Shown here one piece after another: positions 33,450-42,270 of a stretch of 64,000 nt of DNA. The stretch covers positions 62,001 through 126,000 of the forward strand of contig CBIHLM010000002.1 in NCBI GenBank assembly GCA_966210515.1, in the 5' to 3' direction. Position numbers and translations under genes: made by a program. The DNA is from Paradesertivirga sp966210515. GTDB taxonomy: Bacteria; Bacteroidota; Bacteroidia; Sphingobacteriales; Sphingobacteriaceae. Numbering within the stretch: position 1 is the stretch's first letter; each line of letters starts with the position of its first letter. Below the pieces are notes generated by a model. It had not been told where the DNA came from, ran no database searches, and saw nothing but the letters and a program-made list of their open reading frames with translations.

Positions 33450-35003
33450 ATGAAAACGAGATTTATATATTTCATTTTATTTTGCCTTTCATTTATATGG
33501 TCCGCTTGCGAAAAGCATAACTATGCGGATGGTGTATTAAGTCCTATAACCTCAATAGAGGATGTACGCAGCCTTTATAAGGGAACAGATGTGGTACTCA
33601 CCAAACAGAACATGATGGGCGCCCATCAGATTACTGGTGTTGTAATTTCAGATCCGGCTAATGGAAACGCTCCTTCGGGTGTCATAATTCTTCAGCAAAC
33701 CAGGAGAAAAAAGACCAGGGGTATATCCATTCCGCTCGAAAGCGCTTTAGATTATCAGGCGGGAGATTCACTTCTCTTGAATATTGAAGGTGCAGTTTTG
33801 AAAAGAGTGAGCGGATCGCTTCAAATTACCGGCCTGTCCGATGCTTCTATTCAGAAAATATCGTCGGATAATCCAGCTGCCGTACAGTCTGTATCCAGTC
33901 TTACTATAAATGCGAGGCCTGGTGATTATGAAAGTACCCTGGTACAGGTAAAATCAGGAATTATTAGTCCTGAGCCTGCTTTTGGAGATACATTTGCCGG
34001 AGATAAGTTAATTGTGAATGGTGCCGAAAGTATCTCTCTGCACACAGAAGCTGCTGCAAGTATCGCTTCATCACCTATACCTGCAAGTGCTTCGTTCTCG
34101 GGGATTCTTGTTGTTCATCAATCTGCTTCTGATGTATCGCCTGTTTTGCAGATCTGGCCACGTAGCATTAATGATATCACAGATATAATAGCACCACCCG
34201 ATCCAAATGCTGAGCTAGGCGAAAATGCGGTTCTTATTACCGGCTATATTAATGATACCAAAGGTGCCGACGGAAACTATGAGTATTTTCAGTTTAGGGC
34301 TACAGAGGACATCGACTTTGAAAAAACTCCGATGGCTGTACTTACCTGTACAAATGCGGGTACGGCTACCCCTAATGCCGGTGCTGCCCCTGCAGAGGGA
34401 TGGGCGACCGGTGGCGGAAGAACCTACAAGTTTAATTTAACATCGGGCACAGTAGCTAAAGGTGACTTCTTCTATGTAGGAGGCAGTAATAAAAGGATTA
34501 ACGGACCTAACACAACTGATATCAGTTCAGCGAAATGGATCAAAACAATTGCGTATACAACCAATGATGGCGATGGCATTGGACTAAAAAGTTCTGGTCT
34601 GCTTCCGAATAGCGGCAACGCCGGAGGAATTGCAATATTTGATGGTATAAATGTAACGGAATCATCCATTCCTATGGATGCAGTTTTCTTTGGTGGCACT
34701 AGTAAAACTACCATTTTTGATGCTGTTAATCTCAGAGGATATCGCATCCCAAATAATGATCATTACAGCATCGTGGACGCTGCTTCTGTTCAGCAACCTT
34801 TCTTTTTCCAGGGAACGAATCAATATATAATACCACATATAACGCCAACAGATTTGGGTGCCTTTGTAAAGCTTGGTGGTACGTTTGATTTAAGTGCTAA
34901 TACCTGGACTACAGCAAGAGGACATGTGTTTTATACACTTTCAGCTACTTCAGAATTGTCCGAGATTCAAACAGGATCTGATGTAACGGTGCTTGCAGAT
35001 TAG
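33450..35003 (+). CDS. DUF5689-domain lipoprotein
   Basis: A 517-residue envelope lipoprotein. The signal ends in WSAC. The N-terminal half (about 20-240) shows the DUF5689 pattern (SIEDVRSLYKGTDVVLTK, then ITGVVISDPANGNAPSGVIILQQ), a nucleic-acid- or carbohydrate-binding-like beta fold common downstream of SusCD pairs. The C-terminal half (about 250-517) is beta-rich and unrecognised, with a VLITGYINDTKGADGNYEYFQF block reminiscent of lamin-tail-type domains. It probably helps bind the substrate at the cell surface. The gene starts 27 nt after susD and is followed by a terminator-like hairpin. Confidence 0.75.
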   Translation: MKTRFIYFILFCLSFIWSACEKHNYADGVLSPITSIEDVRSLYKGTDVVLTKQNMMGAHQITGVVISDPANGNAPSGVIILQQTRRKKTRGISIPLESALDYQAGDSLLLNIEGAVLKRVSGSLQITGLSDASIQKISSDNPAAVQSVSSLTINARPGDYESTLVQVKSGIISPEPAFGDTFAGDKLIVNGAESISLHTEAAASIASSPIPASASFSGILVVHQSASDVSPVLQIWPRSINDITDIIAPPDPNAELGENAVLITGYINDTKGADGNYEYFQFRATEDIDFEKTPMAVLTCTNAGTATPNAGAAPAEGWATGGGRTYKFNLTSGTVAKGDFFYVGGSNKRINGPNTTDISSAKWIKTIAYTTNDGDGIGLKSSGLLPNSGNAGGIAIFDGINVTESSIPMDAVFFGGTSKTTIFDAVNLRGYRIPNNDHYSIVDAASVQQPFFFQGTNQYIIPHITPTDLGAFVKLGGTFDLSANTWTTARGHVFYTLSATSELSEIQTGSDVTVLAD

Positions 35004-35028
35004 CAGGCGTATCAATTTAACCATTAAC

Positions 35029-35072
35029 CTGCATTAGCTCTTCAATCGGGAAAGCTAATGCAGCTCTTTTTT
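35029..35072 (+). terminator. Terminator-like hairpin inside the glp/SusCD cluster
   Basis: CTGCATTAGCT (35029-35039) and AGCTAATGCAG (35053-35063) form a perfect 11-bp stem with a 13-nt loop; T residues follow at 35067-35072 after a 3-nt gap. It lies 26 nt after the DUF5689 stop codon and would reduce or end transcription before the PLD-like gene. Confidence 0.7.
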
Positions 35073-35108
35073 GATAGAATATTATAAAGGGAGAGCTAAC
35101 CATATTGT

Positions 35109-36302
35109 ATGAAGAAAATCGTTTACTGCTTTGTTGGGCTTTTTTTTATAATTGCTTCCTGTAAGAAGAATCCTGACGACTCTGCAAACAAGTTAGCACA
35201 AGTTATTCCTTTACAGTCCCCGGTTCCTGATGCCTTTTTTACTGATCTTTCTAAAGTGGGAAACGGTTTGGCTTCTCCGGTAATAATGGATCGCTTAATA
35301 GCAATGCTTGATGCTGCTCCACAGGGTTCCTCTGTGTCTTTATGTATCTTCGAGTTTGATCATGCAGGAGTGATAGACGCCCTGAAAAGAGCAAGCGATC
35401 GGGGTGTGATATTAAGGTTAATGATCGATATGAGTCGTGAAGAAACCATAGCGCAAAACCCACCCACAATTTCAAAGCTCAGAAGCTTTATAAATTCGAG
35501 TTCTGAGGTTGTTGTTATTAAAAGTGATGCAGGTACATCCTCTATCAATCACAATAAATTTGTTCTGTTCTCCCAGCTTGAAACCAAGAGCGGAAAGGTC
35601 GAAAACGTAATATTTCAAACCTCTCATAACTTCACTGTTGACGACACAAAAAAGATTCAGGATGTTGTTATCCTTTCTCAAAAAGGATTGTATGACGCTT
35701 ATCTTGCTTATTGGAATGATATGAAGGCCAAAGCTGAGAATGGTATGAAAGATTATTACTACAAAGAGTATGACAATCCGGTTACAGGGTTAACTGCTTG
35801 CTTTTTTCCGAAAAGAAGAGATGGTGCCACTTACGGAGCTGATATTATCATTGAAATCTTAGATGCTATCACCGAGCCTACCACCGCATTGATCAGGATT
35901 GGTATGTCGGATTGGGTTGCTTCCCGTATCAATATCGTACAAAAGTTGGACGAACTTTTAGCTCAGGGTGCAACTATCGAAGTCATTGTAAAAAGTAAAG
36001 CCGATCAGGAGATACTGGACGGATTAGAGAACCTCCGAATAAAAGGAGCTTATGTTAAAATTTATAACCTTACTTATTCCAATCAGGTAAAAATCAATAT
36101 ACACTCGAAATTTATGCTGATCAGGGGGGAATGGAAAGGAGAGCAATGCGATCTTCTCGTTACCGGAAGTCATAATTTTACAACAAACGCACTTCGGTAT
36201 AACAATGAAGCCTTGCTGATATTGAAAAATCATAACGACTTTTTCAGTACCTATATGAAGGTTTATGATGACATGAAGAAATTACCCGGTCTAGTTAAAT
36301 AA
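35109..36302 (+). CDS. Phospholipase D-like domain lipoprotein
   Basis: A 397-residue envelope lipoprotein (IASC lipobox, Cys18) with two PLD-type repeats. Family members cut phosphodiester bonds in phospholipids or nucleic acids with a pair of HxK motifs. Here they are HNK at 148-150 and HSK at 332-334, each followed later by the S-H-N-F-T block (172-175 and 354-358), which corresponds to the GSxN element. The Asp normally four residues after Lys (HxKx4D) is missing in both repeats (Ser and Arg instead), so activity may be altered. Position beside GDPD and glpT fits a role in releasing glycerophospho-headgroups. Confidence 0.75.
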   Translation: MKKIVYCFVGLFFIIASCKKNPDDSANKLAQVIPLQSPVPDAFFTDLSKVGNGLASPVIMDRLIAMLDAAPQGSSVSLCIFEFDHAGVIDALKRASDRGVILRLMIDMSREETIAQNPPTISKLRSFINSSSEVVVIKSDAGTSSINHNKFVLFSQLETKSGKVENVIFQTSHNFTVDDTKKIQDVVILSQKGLYDAYLAYWNDMKAKAENGMKDYYYKEYDNPVTGLTACFFPKRRDGATYGADIIIEILDAITEPTTALIRIGMSDWVASRINIVQKLDELLAQGATIEVIVKSKADQEILDGLENLRIKGAYVKIYNLTYSNQVKINIHSKFMLIRGEWKGEQCDLLVTGSHNFTTNALRYNNEALLILKNHNDFFSTYMKVYDDMKKLPGLVK

Positions 36303-36319
36303 TTATAAAAGTTAACAGG

Positions 36320-37732
36320 ATGAATAGAAGGTCCTTTATAAAGAATGCTGGCTTATTATCGACAGCATTAGTCGTTAGTTTAGATTCATACTCGTCTCTG
36401 ATTTTTGGCGCTGGTATCAAAGTAGCCGGCAGGGTAACATACAAAAGGAAAGGCATAAAAGGGGTAGTCGTATCTGATGGGTTTAGTGTTGTTCAAACTA
36501 ATTCTAAAGGTCGTTATGAACTCCCTTATAATGGAGCTGCTAGGTTTGTATTTCTTTCAGTGCCGGCCGGTTATGCATTTCCTGAACAAAGTGGAATAGC
36601 AAAACATTATCAGCCATTAGGTAAACCTGGTAGCCTTGATTTTGAATTGGTTAAGTTAAGCAGGGATGATAGCAAGCATAGCTTTATCATTTGGGCAGAT
36701 CCCCAGGTGAGGGATCAGGCAGATGTAGAATTAATGCTTTCGCAATCAGTTCCTGATGTGCAGCAGTTGGTTAAATCAATGGGAGCAGGGGCATTAGTTC
36801 ATGGAATAGGAGTTGGGGATTTAGTGTGGGATAATCATGCTCTTTTTAAATCTTACAATAAAGCTGTAGCAGAAATGGGAATTCCGTTTTTTCAGGCTTT
36901 GGGAAACCACGACATGGATTATAACAAAGGAGGAGATGAGGTTTCCGATAATACATTCGAATCAATTTATGGTCCCACCTACTATTCTTTCAATCGAGGT
37001 AAGGCTCACTACGTCGTCCTGGATGATGTGAGATATTTGGGAAAGGACAGAACATACGACGGATATATTTCTCAGCAACAACTCGATTGGTTAAAAAAAG
37101 ATCTGGACTTTGTTCCTGAAAATAACCTGATTGTTGTTAGTCTGCACATTCCTGTTCATAATCACGTTAAAAATAACGATGCTTTGTATTCGATCTTAAA
37201 GCCTTTCAAAAATGTTCACATCATGTCGGGACATACCCATTATAATACAAACGAAATTAAAGAGGGCATTTATGAGCATAATCACGGCACTGTTTGCGGT
37301 GCGTGGTGGACTGGTCCGATTTGCAGCGATGGTGCACCGAATGGCTATGGAGTATATGAGGTGGATGGAACCGAACTAAAGTGGTATTATAAATCTACAG
37401 GTCTGGAGAAAGATCATCAATTGAGCATAGATATACAAGAACTTACTAATCAGAAAAGGATGATTGTAAATGTCTGGAACTGGGATCCGGAATGGAAGGT
37501 AGAGTGGTGGGCAGACGAAAAGTTTATGGGAGAATTAGAGCGGCAGATGGGTTACGATCCTTTGGCAGTTAAGCTATACAAAGGCGAAAACATGCCCAAG
37601 CGCCGTTCTTTTGCTGAACCTACCAGAACAGATCATTTATTTGTGTCGCATTTTGGTGTCGCGGTAAGAAGTGTTAAGGTTAAAGTAACAGACCGCTTTG
37701 GAAACAAGTTTGAAAAAGCTGCTTCGGTTTAA
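36320..37732 (+). CDS. Calcineurin-like phosphoesterase with N- and C-terminal accessory domains (Tat-exported)
   Basis: A 470-residue exported metallophosphoesterase. The N-terminus NRRSFIK followed by a hydrophobic stretch is a twin-arginine signal. Then comes a transthyretin-like beta domain (about 30-110), the dinuclear-metal core with WADPQV, GDLVWDN, ALGNHDMDY, SLHIPVHNH and MSGHTHYN motifs (about 115-320), and the MetallophosC-type tail. All metal ligands appear present. It could hydrolyse phosphodiesters or remove phosphate from the products of the neighbouring PLD- and GDPD-type enzymes. Starts 17 nt after the PLD-like gene. Confidence 0.85.
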   Translation: MNRRSFIKNAGLLSTALVVSLDSYSSLIFGAGIKVAGRVTYKRKGIKGVVVSDGFSVVQTNSKGRYELPYNGAARFVFLSVPAGYAFPEQSGIAKHYQPLGKPGSLDFELVKLSRDDSKHSFIIWADPQVRDQADVELMLSQSVPDVQQLVKSMGAGALVHGIGVGDLVWDNHALFKSYNKAVAEMGIPFFQALGNHDMDYNKGGDEVSDNTFESIYGPTYYSFNRGKAHYVVLDDVRYLGKDRTYDGYISQQQLDWLKKDLDFVPENNLIVVSLHIPVHNHVKNNDALYSILKPFKNVHIMSGHTHYNTNEIKEGIYEHNHGTVCGAWWTGPICSDGAPNGYGVYEVDGTELKWYYKSTGLEKDHQLSIDIQELTNQKRMIVNVWNWDPEWKVEWWADEKFMGELERQMGYDPLAVKLYKGENMPKRRSFAEPTRTDHLFVSHFGVAVRSVKVKVTDRFGNKFEKAASV

Positions 37733-37761
37733 AGAGTATTAATTATAGATAAAGAGAATAG

Positions 37762-38658
37762 ATGAAGAAGTTTTTAGTTTTTGCTGTAGCTGTTTTAGTG
37801 TTCAATTCGGGATGTAAAAGCACACAGCAGACCTTAATGAAAGCTCAGCCGCTTCCTGCATTTGATACAGAAGGGCATCGTGGTGCCCGTGGCTTAATGC
37901 CGGAGAATACTATTCCAGCCATGTATAAAGCTATAGATTTGGGGGTTACCACCATAGAAATGGATGCGCATATCACAGCAGATAAACAAGTGGTGTTGGC
38001 TCATGATCATTACATAAATCCCTTGTTTAGTCTGGACGCAGAAGGAAAGGAAATCCCTAAAAAAGATTCTCAAAAATATCCTCTTTATAAGATGACTTAT
38101 GAAGACTTAAAAAAGTTCGATGTCGGGTCGCTGTATTATGATAAGTTTCCTCAGCAAAAGAAACAAAAAGCTTTTATTCCACTTCTTTCTGCACTGATAG
38201 ATTCTGTACAAGCATATCTTAAAGAGAATAACAAAGCTCAGGTCTTTTACAACATAGAAACTAAATCAATCCTCGCCGGCGACAACCTTCTGCATCCAAA
38301 ACCAGAGGAATTCGTTAAATTATTGATGGATGTAATCGAAAGTAAGAAAATTTCGTCCTGGGTTATTATCCAATCTTTCGATCCTCGAACGTTAAATGTT
38401 GTGAATAAAAAGTATCCCGTGGTGAAAACCTCTTATCTGGTAGATAAAGGGACTCTGGAAGAAAATCTTCAGAAACTGGGTTTTATTCCCCATGTCTATA
38501 GCCCAAATTATAAAATGGTAACAGCCGAACTGGTAAAGCAATGTCACCAAAAAAACATCAAAGTGATTCCCTGGACAGTTAATAGCAAAGAAGAAATTCA
38601 TCAGTTAAAAGCACTTGGCGTGGATGGATTAATATCTGATTACCCAAGTCTTTTTTAA
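37762..38658 (+). CDS. Glycerophosphodiester phosphodiesterase lipoprotein
   Basis: Hydrolyses glycerophosphodiesters (such as glycerophosphocholine, -ethanolamine or -inositol) to glycerol 3-phosphate and an alcohol; homologues such as GlpQ also attack glycerol-phosphate teichoic acid. 298 residues with lipobox NSGC (Cys18). The GDPD motif EGHRGARGLMPENT gives His39, Arg40 and Glu48, followed by metal ligands near Glu66/Asp68 (IEMDAH) and the second catalytic His81 (LAHDH). It lies 53 nt before glpT, its functional partner in G3P uptake. Confidence 0.92.
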   Translation: MKKFLVFAVAVLVFNSGCKSTQQTLMKAQPLPAFDTEGHRGARGLMPENTIPAMYKAIDLGVTTIEMDAHITADKQVVLAHDHYINPLFSLDAEGKEIPKKDSQKYPLYKMTYEDLKKFDVGSLYYDKFPQQKKQKAFIPLLSALIDSVQAYLKENNKAQVFYNIETKSILAGDNLLHPKPEEFVKLLMDVIESKKISSWVIIQSFDPRTLNVVNKKYPVVKTSYLVDKGTLEENLQKLGFIPHVYSPNYKMVTAELVKQCHQKNIKVIPWTVNSKEEIHQLKALGVDGLISDYPSLF

Positions 38659-38711
38659 CCTTAATATCTACTGAAAAGCATTCATTTAATATTTAAACCG
38701 CAAAGAAATAT

Positions 38712-40088
38712 ATGAGTTTATTTCCACCCGCACCGCATAAAGATCGACAGCCTTTAGATCGAATAGATCCCGAATACAAACGATTGAGATGGAAGGTGTT
38801 TCTAGGGATATTTTTAGGGTATGCCGGATACTACCTGGTTCGGAAAAACTTTTCATTGGTTATGCCCGATTTAATAGCTCAGGGGTATTCGAAAGGTGAG
38901 TTGGGTTTGGCCTTATCTGGTGTGTCTATTGCTTACGGACTAAGTAAGTTTTTAATGGGGAATGTTTCTGACCGGAGTAACGCACGCAACTTTTTAAGTA
39001 TTGGCTTATTGCTTTCGGCCTTTACCATGATTCTTATGGGAGTGATCCCGTTTGCGACCAGTTCTATAGCGGTTATGTTTGCACTTCTTTTCCTTAACGG
39101 ATGGTTTCAGGGAATGGGCTGGCCCCCATGTGGCAGAGTAATGGTGCACTGGTTCTCCATCAAAGAACGTGGCACCAGAATGTCGATATGGAATGTGGCG
39201 CATAATGTTGGAGGAGGTTTAGTTGGGCCTATTGCTATCCTTGCTATCGCGATTTTTGGCGACTGGCAAAGCAAGTTCTATTTCCATGGACTAGTTGCTC
39301 TCTTCTTTGCATTGATGGCTTATCTGCTAATCAGGGATACCCCGCAATCATGCGGTTTGCCTCCAATTGAAGAATACAAAAATGATTATCCTGTTAATTA
39401 TTCGCACGAACAGGAGAAGGAACTGACAGCCAGGCAAATTTTCTTTGACTATGTGCTTACAAACAGAATTCTTTGGTATATAGCTTTTGCCAATGCTTTT
39501 GTGTACCTGGTGCGATACGGAATTCTGGATTGGGCCCCTACATACCTGGAAGAAGCTAAAGGTTTTTCTGTGAAGGAAACAGGATGGGCTTATTTCGCAT
39601 ATGAGTATGCTGGCATTCCCGGAACTCTTTTATGCGGTTGGATTAGCGATAAAGTTTTTAATGGTCGTCGTGCCCCGGCTACAATCATTTACATGGTGTT
39701 GGTATTGGTAGCGGTTATTGTTTATTGGAAAAATCCGGCCGGTAATATTGCTATTGATAATATTGCTTTGATTGCTATCGGCTTTTTGATTTACGGTCCG
39801 GTAATGCTTATCGGAGTGCAGGCTCTCGATCTTGTGCCCAAAAAGGCGGCCGGAACTGCTGCAGGTCTCACCGGACTATTCGGTTATATGGGCGGTGCAT
39901 TGTTCGCAAATATAGCAATGGGTTATGTAGTTGATTATTCAGGTTGGGACGGAGGATTCATGGTTCTCATAGCTGCTTGTTTGCTCGCCATGTTTTTTAC
40001 TGCGCTTACCTGGAATAGAGAGAAGCTCCATCTGTCACCCCAAAATTTACCTGTTGAACCAATTACTGTAAAAGTAGATGTTAACTAA
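38712..40088 (+). CDS. glpT: Glycerol-3-phosphate transporter (OPA family MFS antiporter)
   Basis: Imports glycerol 3-phosphate in exchange for inorganic phosphate through the inner membrane. The 458-residue protein has 12 hydrophobic helices and the OPA signature GYAGYYLVRKNFSLVMPDL, with the conserved Arg in the first helix; the next loop has GKFLMGNVSDRSNAR-like SKFLMGNVSDR. The GWPPCGRVMVHWFS and GLVGPIA blocks match GlpT more than UhpT. It directly follows the GDPD gene and is 6 nt before the SGNH hydrolase gene, so these three should be co-transcribed. Confidence 0.9.
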   Translation: MSLFPPAPHKDRQPLDRIDPEYKRLRWKVFLGIFLGYAGYYLVRKNFSLVMPDLIAQGYSKGELGLALSGVSIAYGLSKFLMGNVSDRSNARNFLSIGLLLSAFTMILMGVIPFATSSIAVMFALLFLNGWFQGMGWPPCGRVMVHWFSIKERGTRMSIWNVAHNVGGGLVGPIAILAIAIFGDWQSKFYFHGLVALFFALMAYLLIRDTPQSCGLPPIEEYKNDYPVNYSHEQEKELTARQIFFDYVLTNRILWYIAFANAFVYLVRYGILDWAPTYLEEAKGFSVKETGWAYFAYEYAGIPGTLLCGWISDKVFNGRRAPATIIYMVLVLVAVIVYWKNPAGNIAIDNIALIAIGFLIYGPVMLIGVQALDLVPKKAAGTAAGLTGLFGYMGGALFANIAMGYVVDYSGWDGGFMVLIAACLLAMFFTALTWNREKLHLSPQNLPVEPITVKVDVN

Positions 40089-40094
40089 TACGAT

Positions 40095-40784
40095 ATGAAC
40101 AATATATTTTATAAACTCGTTGCTTGTGTTTGTCTGTGGTTTACCACTTATGAGTCATTCTCTCAAACAACTCAATGGGATAGCACCTATAGACCCGGAG
40201 CGTACCAATTGAAGGTTGATCAGTTTAGAGCCTATAAAGATTCTAAAAAAGACATCATTTTTCTAGGTAACAGCATTACAGCTGGCACAGATTGGAATGA
40301 GCTGTTAGAGATGCCTAATGTAAAAAACCGGGGCATTTCTGGCGATATTACTTTTGGTGTACTCGAACGCCTTGATGAGGTAATAGAGGGGCAGCCTGCA
40401 AAGGTTTTTGTATTGATTGGAATAAATGATATTTCCAGAAATATACCAGACTCTGTGATCCTTCAGAATTATCAGAGGATTATTAGCCGAATAAAGAAAG
40501 GATCGCCATCAACAAAGATTTATTTTCAGACACTACTTCCTACGAATAGTTCCTTCGGGAAATTCAAAAACCATTACAATAAAGAGGATCACATTTTATG
40601 GATCAATAAAGCTTTGAAAGAATTAGCAAATAGGGAGAAGGTCATCTTGATTGATCTATATCCTGTTTTTTTGGATAAGGAAAATAATCTTGAGAAAGCT
40701 TATACCCATGATGGCCTGCATCTAAATGCTTCAGGATATAAAAAGTGGTCTGATGTTTTAAAAGGTAACGGCTATCTGAAGTAA
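40095..40784 (+). CDS. Exported SGNH/GDSL hydrolase
   Basis: A 229-residue esterase or acyl-hydrolase with an N-terminal Sec signal (cleavage near SFSQ, about residue 24). SGNH blocks are all visible: block I FLGNSITAG with Ser60, block II NRGISGD with Gly83, block III GINDI with Asn111, and block V DGLHLNA with Asp206 and His209. Such enzymes deacylate lipids or acetylated sugars, for example as lysophospholipases. Only 6 nt after glpT; in this setting, deacylation of lyso-lipids to glycerophosphodiesters is plausible but unproven. Confidence 0.87.
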   Translation: MNNIFYKLVACVCLWFTTYESFSQTTQWDSTYRPGAYQLKVDQFRAYKDSKKDIIFLGNSITAGTDWNELLEMPNVKNRGISGDITFGVLERLDEVIEGQPAKVFVLIGINDISRNIPDSVILQNYQRIISRIKKGSPSTKIYFQTLLPTNSSFGKFKNHYNKEDHILWINKALKELANREKVILIDLYPVFLDKENNLEKAYTHDGLHLNASGYKKWSDVLKGNGYLK

Positions 40785-40819
40785 ATTAAGCTCCCCGGTC
40801 AGAAAACTATCCTACTCAT

Positions 40820-42217
40820 ATGAACAGAAGAAATTTACTAAAAGCAGTTGGTTTAAGTCTTGGCGCTGCGGTAATCAGTACAGAAACTCTTGCCAATATA
40901 GCAGAAAACACGTATGCATATAAGTTGCCTCTAAACCCATTACATAAACCATTGTCAAAACCCGTTACAGCTATTAGCATAGGTGCCGGTAACAGGGGCA
41001 CGGTATATGGTAATTTCGCGGCAAAGTTTCCTGATCAACTTAAAATAGTGGGAGTGGCAGAGCCCATTGCCTTTAGAAATGATCGGCATGCAAAAAAACA
41101 TGCGATAGAAAATGATAAACGGTTCAACTCCTGGGAAGAAGTGTTCAAACGGCCGAAGTTCGCAGATGCAGTTATTATTGCCACACCCGATAATTTGCAT
41201 TTTGAACCTTGCATGAAAGCACTGGCTATGGGCTATGATGTTCTTTTAGAGAAGCCTATTGCACCAACAGAAAAGGAATGCCGGGACATCTTAACTTTAG
41301 CGAAGAAAAATAATAGAATAGTGGCCGTATGCCATGTTTTACGATATGCCCCATATTTTGTCAAAATGCGGGAATTGATTGCCCAGGGTGCTATCGGTGA
41401 AGTTATAAGTGTTCAGCATTTTGAGCCTATCGAGCATACTCATATGGCACATTCTTATGTGCGGGGGAACTGGCATAATTCGAAAGAAACAACCCCGATC
41501 ATTCTGGCGAAATCATGCCACGATCTTGATATTATTAAATGGGTAATTAATAAACCGGCAAGGCAAATTGTGGCCATGGGCGACCTTAAATGGTTTAAAA
41601 AAGAAAATGCTCCGCAAGGAAGTGCCGCCCGTTGTACGGATGGTTGCGCGGTTGAGAGGGAGTGTCCGTATTCTGCTATTAAAGAGTACCATGACAGACG
41701 AGCCCGGACATCCGTATTTGACCTTCCGGAAGATAAAAGTAAACATGCAGGGGCGATTATGGATCAGTTGAAAACAAGCAATTATGGTCGTTGTGTTTAT
41801 CGTATGGAAAATGATCAGCCGGATCATTATATCACCAGCATCATGTTTGGCGATAATGTTACGGCAAATTTCTCTATGGAAGCTTTCACATCTTACCACG
41901 GGCGCCGTACCCGGGTTATGGGATCGATGGGTGATATGGTTGGCGATATGAAAGAATTGGCAGTAACCGATTTCAGAACACGAAAAGAGGTGAAGTTTGT
42001 CCCAAAAGCGCAAGACGTAGACGGATATAAGAACAGCGGACACGGCGGTGGCGACTGGTTATTGGCAAGAGATTTTGTGCAGGCGGTTGCGCAACAGAAT
42101 CCAGCTTTGCTAACATCCACCATCGACGACTCGATAGAGAGTCATATTATGGGTTTTATGGCAGAAGAAAGCCGTAAACGAGGAAAAGTAATGAAGGTAT
42201 CTATGCCTAAGGTCTAA
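40820..42217 (+). CDS. Gfo/Idh/MocA family oxidoreductase (Tat-exported)
   Basis: A 465-residue NAD(P)-dependent oxidoreductase-like protein. NRRNLLK plus a hydrophobic stretch forms a Tat signal, so it would be exported with its cofactor bound. The Rossmann motif reads SIGAGNRGTVYG (53-64), EKPIAPT at 144-150 is the classic EKP motif, and the C-terminal domain begins near 180. A Cys trio (Cys272, Cys276, Cys282 in CTDGCAVERECPYSA) forms a possible metal site. Family members act on sugars, inositol or glycosidic bonds. Last gene of the cluster; it may handle an alcohol released by the GDPD, such as inositol, which is inference. Confidence 0.8.
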   Translation: MNRRNLLKAVGLSLGAAVISTETLANIAENTYAYKLPLNPLHKPLSKPVTAISIGAGNRGTVYGNFAAKFPDQLKIVGVAEPIAFRNDRHAKKHAIENDKRFNSWEEVFKRPKFADAVIIATPDNLHFEPCMKALAMGYDVLLEKPIAPTEKECRDILTLAKKNNRIVAVCHVLRYAPYFVKMRELIAQGAIGEVISVQHFEPIEHTHMAHSYVRGNWHNSKETTPIILAKSCHDLDIIKWVINKPARQIVAMGDLKWFKKENAPQGSAARCTDGCAVERECPYSAIKEYHDRRARTSVFDLPEDKSKHAGAIMDQLKTSNYGRCVYRMENDQPDHYITSIMFGDNVTANFSMEAFTSYHGRRTRVMGSMGDMVGDMKELAVTDFRTRKEVKFVPKAQDVDGYKNSGHGGGDWLLARDFVQAVAQQNPALLTSTIDDSIESHIMGFMAEESRKRGKVMKVSMPKV

Positions 42218-42222
42218 GCTAA

Positions 42223-42258
42223 AAAGGCAGACAGCATTTCGAGTGTTGCCTGCCTTTA
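42223..42258. terminator. Bidirectional terminator at the end of the glp/SusCD cluster
   Basis: AAAGGCAG (42223-42230) pairs with CTGCCTTT (42250-42257), with further partly paired bases inside, A-run on the left and T-rich on the right. It lies between the convergent Gfo/Idh and SRPBCC genes and can serve both. Confidence 0.6.
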
Positions 42259-42270
42259 ATTTCTTATCTA

